Source of the DNA: Bacteroidota bacterium
GTDB lineage: Bacteria; Bacteroidota; Bacteroidia; JABEUT01
Direction: 5' to 3'
Assembly: GCA_013288345.1 (NCBI GenBank)
Contig: JABDCA010000005.1
Location: 60,498 to 124,497, forward strand
Length of the DNA: 64,000 bases
A model generated the notes under the pieces. That model searched no databases. It was given only the letters and a program-made list of their open reading frames with translations, and was not told the DNA's origin. Positions 62,157-64,000 of this stretch are shown piece by piece (the first letter of the stretch is position 1; each line of letters begins with the position of its first letter). The translations under genes and the position numbers were made by a program.

Positions 62157-63107
62157 TTAAATATTAAACGCTCTGGATATAGAGAAACCAAGTTTAAAAC
62201 CACCTTTGGTCCAGGTATCGGTAGTTAAAGGAATTATATTGTTTTCGTTAATAAAAGCGCCATTGCTCAAATTAATTTCGAAAACGTGGCCACCTGTTTC
62301 AATTTCATACCCTACCGATAAGCAGTTATAATATGGGCTTGCACTATTACCATTCCGGAAAGGAGACATTATATAATAGTAATCGAAAACAATAGCAGCA
62401 TGCTTGGTTAACCTTATTTTACCGGCAGCGCCTGCGTATGCAATGTTGTTAGAGTCTCTTGAGCCATTATCTTTATTGACTACTGCCAATACATAGTTAC
62501 GATGGCTAAGGCCTGCTATCAATTCCAGCGAACATACATTCCCGAATTTTCTGTCAATCAACAGTTCCGATACATACGATAGCCTGTCTCTTAGCCATTG
62601 TTCTGATGCTATGGTATCAGATCCGCCAGCGTAAAAAAGTGAGGTTAACTGAGGATTCAATGACATATCGCCATATATGGCAAGTGATATAGGCATGCCT
62701 TTTGATTTTTGAGTAAGTGGCCTGTACTTAAAACTTGCATCAAGCAGTTCTTGTTGTTTGCTACGTCCAACTGCAACCTGCAGGTTTTTAAGAATACCAA
62801 ATTCAAACCCCAAATAAATATCGGTTACTACATCAAAACCGTAAAGTGAATGTATGCCACCATTACTGGCTACGCCCATATTACCAAAACGGTGATTAAC
62901 CCTGAATACCATTACACCCGGGGCAACAGTTTTGGTAGTTTGTGCATTTATAAGCCGGGTATCCTTCCAGGTCGATTCTAATGGAGGCAAAGGCTGCGTA
63001 GCATTAGTAACCGAATCGGCAATGCCTAATAAGCTTTGGCTTTGGGCTATAAAAGGGCTGCAACAAAACAATGTTACGCCCAATAAAAGACTTTTATTTA
63101 ATTTCAT
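62157..63107 (-). CDS. DUF5777 family outer-membrane-like protein
   Basis: This 316-residue protein has a signal peptide (LLLGVTLFCCSPFIAQSQ) and beta-barrel strand alternation. Typical DUF5777 phrases are VMVFRVNHRFGNMGVASNGG, LYGFDVVTDIYLGFEFGI and VAVGRSKQQELLDASFKYR. It lies 15 bp after the YceI gene. DUF5777 proteins often sit beside cytochrome-like and YceI genes in Bacteroidota, so a role in envelope electron transfer is possible but unproven. The ATG at 63107 is preferred to a TTG three codons upstream. Confidence 0.82.
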   Translation of the reverse strand: MKLNKSLLLGVTLFCCSPFIAQSQSLLGIADSVTNATQPLPPLESTWKDTRLINAQTTKTVAPGVMVFRVNHRFGNMGVASNGGIHSLYGFDVVTDIYLGFEFGILKNLQVAVGRSKQQELLDASFKYRPLTQKSKGMPISLAIYGDMSLNPQLTSLFYAGGSDTIASEQWLRDRLSYVSELLIDRKFGNVCSLELIAGLSHRNYVLAVVNKDNGSRDSNNIAYAGAAGKIRLTKHAAIVFDYYYIMSPFRNGNSASPYYNCLSVGYEIETGGHVFEINLSNGAFINENNIIPLTTDTWTKGGFKLGFSISRAFNI

Positions 63108-63122
63108 AAAGTTCAAAAATAC

Positions 63123-63674
63123 CTATTTTTTATAGGGTTTCATAGTGGCCTTAACCGTTACATCAACATTATCGGCCACATTCATACTTAAGAAGGAAGG
63201 TAGCTTAATATTGTAATCGGCTATTTTAACATTAAACTTAGCATATACAAAAAGTACATTACCCTTCACGGTTATAGTGCCAGGCACGGTTATTTGTTTT
63301 TTAACACCATGCATATCCATTGTACCTGTTACAGTTACATTATAGGTTCCATCCTCCGTGTAATCTACTGTTCCGTTTATTTTTCCGGTAAAAACAGTTT
63401 TAGGAAACTTTGACGATTCCATATAATCTTCGTTGAAGTGTTCCTTCATTAAAGGCTTCGGAAAATCGAAAGAAGTATTGATAAGGCTAACATCAAATTC
63501 GTTTGTGCTTATGCTCATAATAGGCTTACACACTGTATTGGCAGCATCAATATCTTCAGCACTCGTTTTCGAGAAAAAAGAAACACGTGCTGAATCGGCC
63601 ATATAGATCTGGCCAAAACTTTTACTAAAGAAAATAGCAGTAAATGCTGCAATAAGAATTACATGTTTTTTCAT
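63123..63674 (-). CDS. YceI-like periplasmic protein
   Basis: This 183-residue protein has a signal peptide (VILIAAFTAIFFSKSFGQ) and the YceI lipocalin-like barrel: RVSFFSKTSAEDID, FDFPKPLMKEHFNEDYMESSK, TGTMDMHGVKKQITVPGTI and a final strand VDVTVKATM. YceI proteins bind isoprenoid chains such as ubiquinone or menaquinone precursors. It lies in a run with DUF5777 and the cytochrome-like gene. Confidence 0.9.
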   Translation of the reverse strand: MKKHVILIAAFTAIFFSKSFGQIYMADSARVSFFSKTSAEDIDAANTVCKPIMSISTNEFDVSLINTSFDFPKPLMKEHFNEDYMESSKFPKTVFTGKINGTVDYTEDGTYNVTVTGTMDMHGVKKQITVPGTITVKGNVLFVYAKFNVKIADYNIKLPSFLSMNVADNVDVTVKATMKPYKK

Positions 63675-63695
63675 ATCAGGGATTATAACGATTTA

Positions 63696-64000
63696 TTATT
63701 GAGGAGCGCCGGCAAGTACCCAGGCTTCTATTTTAAGTTTATCACACAAATTCCAACCGGGTTGCGGAACATTTGGCATAGGCGTTGGACCACCTTCAAG
63801 GTTAACATATATTTGGCTATACATTCCACCCGATGTATAAGCACCAAGTCGTCCATAACTGGTAAACTTTCCTCCAGATGTTGCTCCGGCTCCATGGCAA
63901 CTTGAACCGGGCGTTGCACACTGTGCATTTATAATAGTCTGTATTTCACCTGCACCGGTTGAATAGGTCATCCCGGCAGTATCGCAATTCGAAGGTACAG
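63696..64000 (-). CDS. Cytochrome-c-like protein, 5' end cut by window edge
   Basis: The frame is open to the right edge, so the start lies outside. About 100 residues are visible. The haem site is unusual: QCATPGSSCHG gives C-x6-C-H rather than C-x2-C-H. A PTPMPNVPQPG phrase supplies a possible distal Met ligand, as in cytochrome c-type lipoproteins of Bacteroidota, where an INxxC..SGCHG pattern is common. It starts upstream of YceI and the DUF5777 gene on the same strand, so the three are probably cotranscribed. Confidence 0.7.
   Translation of the reverse strand, partial: VPSNCDTAGMTYSTGAGEIQTIINAQCATPGSSCHGAGATSGGKFTSYGRLGAYTSGGMYSQIYVNLEGGPTPMPNVPQPGWNLCDKLKIEAWVLAGAPQ

Overview
The window looks like chromosome from a member of the Bacteroidota, probably a Chitinophagales or Sphingobacteriales relative. 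This rests on the AT-rich composition, TAnnTTTG-type -7 promoter boxes, at least three secreted proteins with C-terminal type IX secretion (T9SS) sorting domains, a SprB-repeat adhesin, DUF3857/transglutaminase and YwqK-repeat envelope proteins, and several intergenic repeat families that I recognise from this phylum. No phage, plasmid or CRISPR locus is visible. Genes touching both edges are cut.

Layout. 1-5.3 kb: a YwqK-repeat protein tail, a secreted protein, an M13 metallopeptidase lipoprotein, tRNA-Ser(TGA) followed by an unusually structured untranslated stretch, and a lipoprotein. 5.3-7.8 kb: a hydroxynitrile-lyase-like cupin, a small membrane protein with a perfect CRP-type palindrome upstream, a Crp/Fnr regulator and a methyltransferase. 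7.9-9.5 kb: the most unusual locus. An ECF sigma factor gene is split in two by a 1.48-kb segment bounded by perfect 33-bp inverted repeats. Inverting the segment on paper restores a normal 185-residue sigma factor, followed by two small membrane proteins and a truncated AAC(3)-I-like acetyltransferase. 9.6-13 kb: YCII protein, TrmO-like protein, AI-2E-type transporter, holin-like pair, PAP2_C phosphatase. 13-19.8 kb: a TetR-controlled ABC efflux operon resembling ybhGFSR. 19.9-20.7 kb: four tiny stress and membrane genes including csbD. 20.9-25.8 kb: a DUF748 protein, a GNAT acetyltransferase, Ada and a Crp-like regulator.

25.9-35.1 kb: one closely packed run in the same direction: a 1107-residue TPR/YwqK protein, a transglutaminase, a second transglutaminase that appears to have lost catalytic residues, two small proteins and kbl. 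35.5-39.1 kb: an outer-membrane barrel protein, then a panD / YbhN-like / rfaE2 / thiL operon on the minus strand. 39.2-43.3 kb: the SprB-repeat adhesin. 43.7-48.1 kb: CCG-domain Fe-S protein, DUF1801 protein, TonB-C-like protein, mnmH, amino-acid permease. 48.1-48.9 kb: a gene-poor stretch of repeat remnants, followed by a solitary HEPN-domain protein. 49.8-64 kb: hpf, xerC, VOC protein, nadK, secreted esterase, GT-C-like membrane protein, secA, another T9SS cargo protein, an Omp85-like barrel, and a DUF5777 / YceI / cytochrome-like cluster cut by the right edge.

Common themes are cell-envelope construction and surface display (T9SS cargo, SecA, barrels, lipoproteins), efflux and stress response, and routine cofactor metabolism (thiamine, pantothenate, NADP). 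Many start codons were moved inward from the longest frame because the first ATG preceding a signal peptide or domain is clearly better. These choices are noted per gene.
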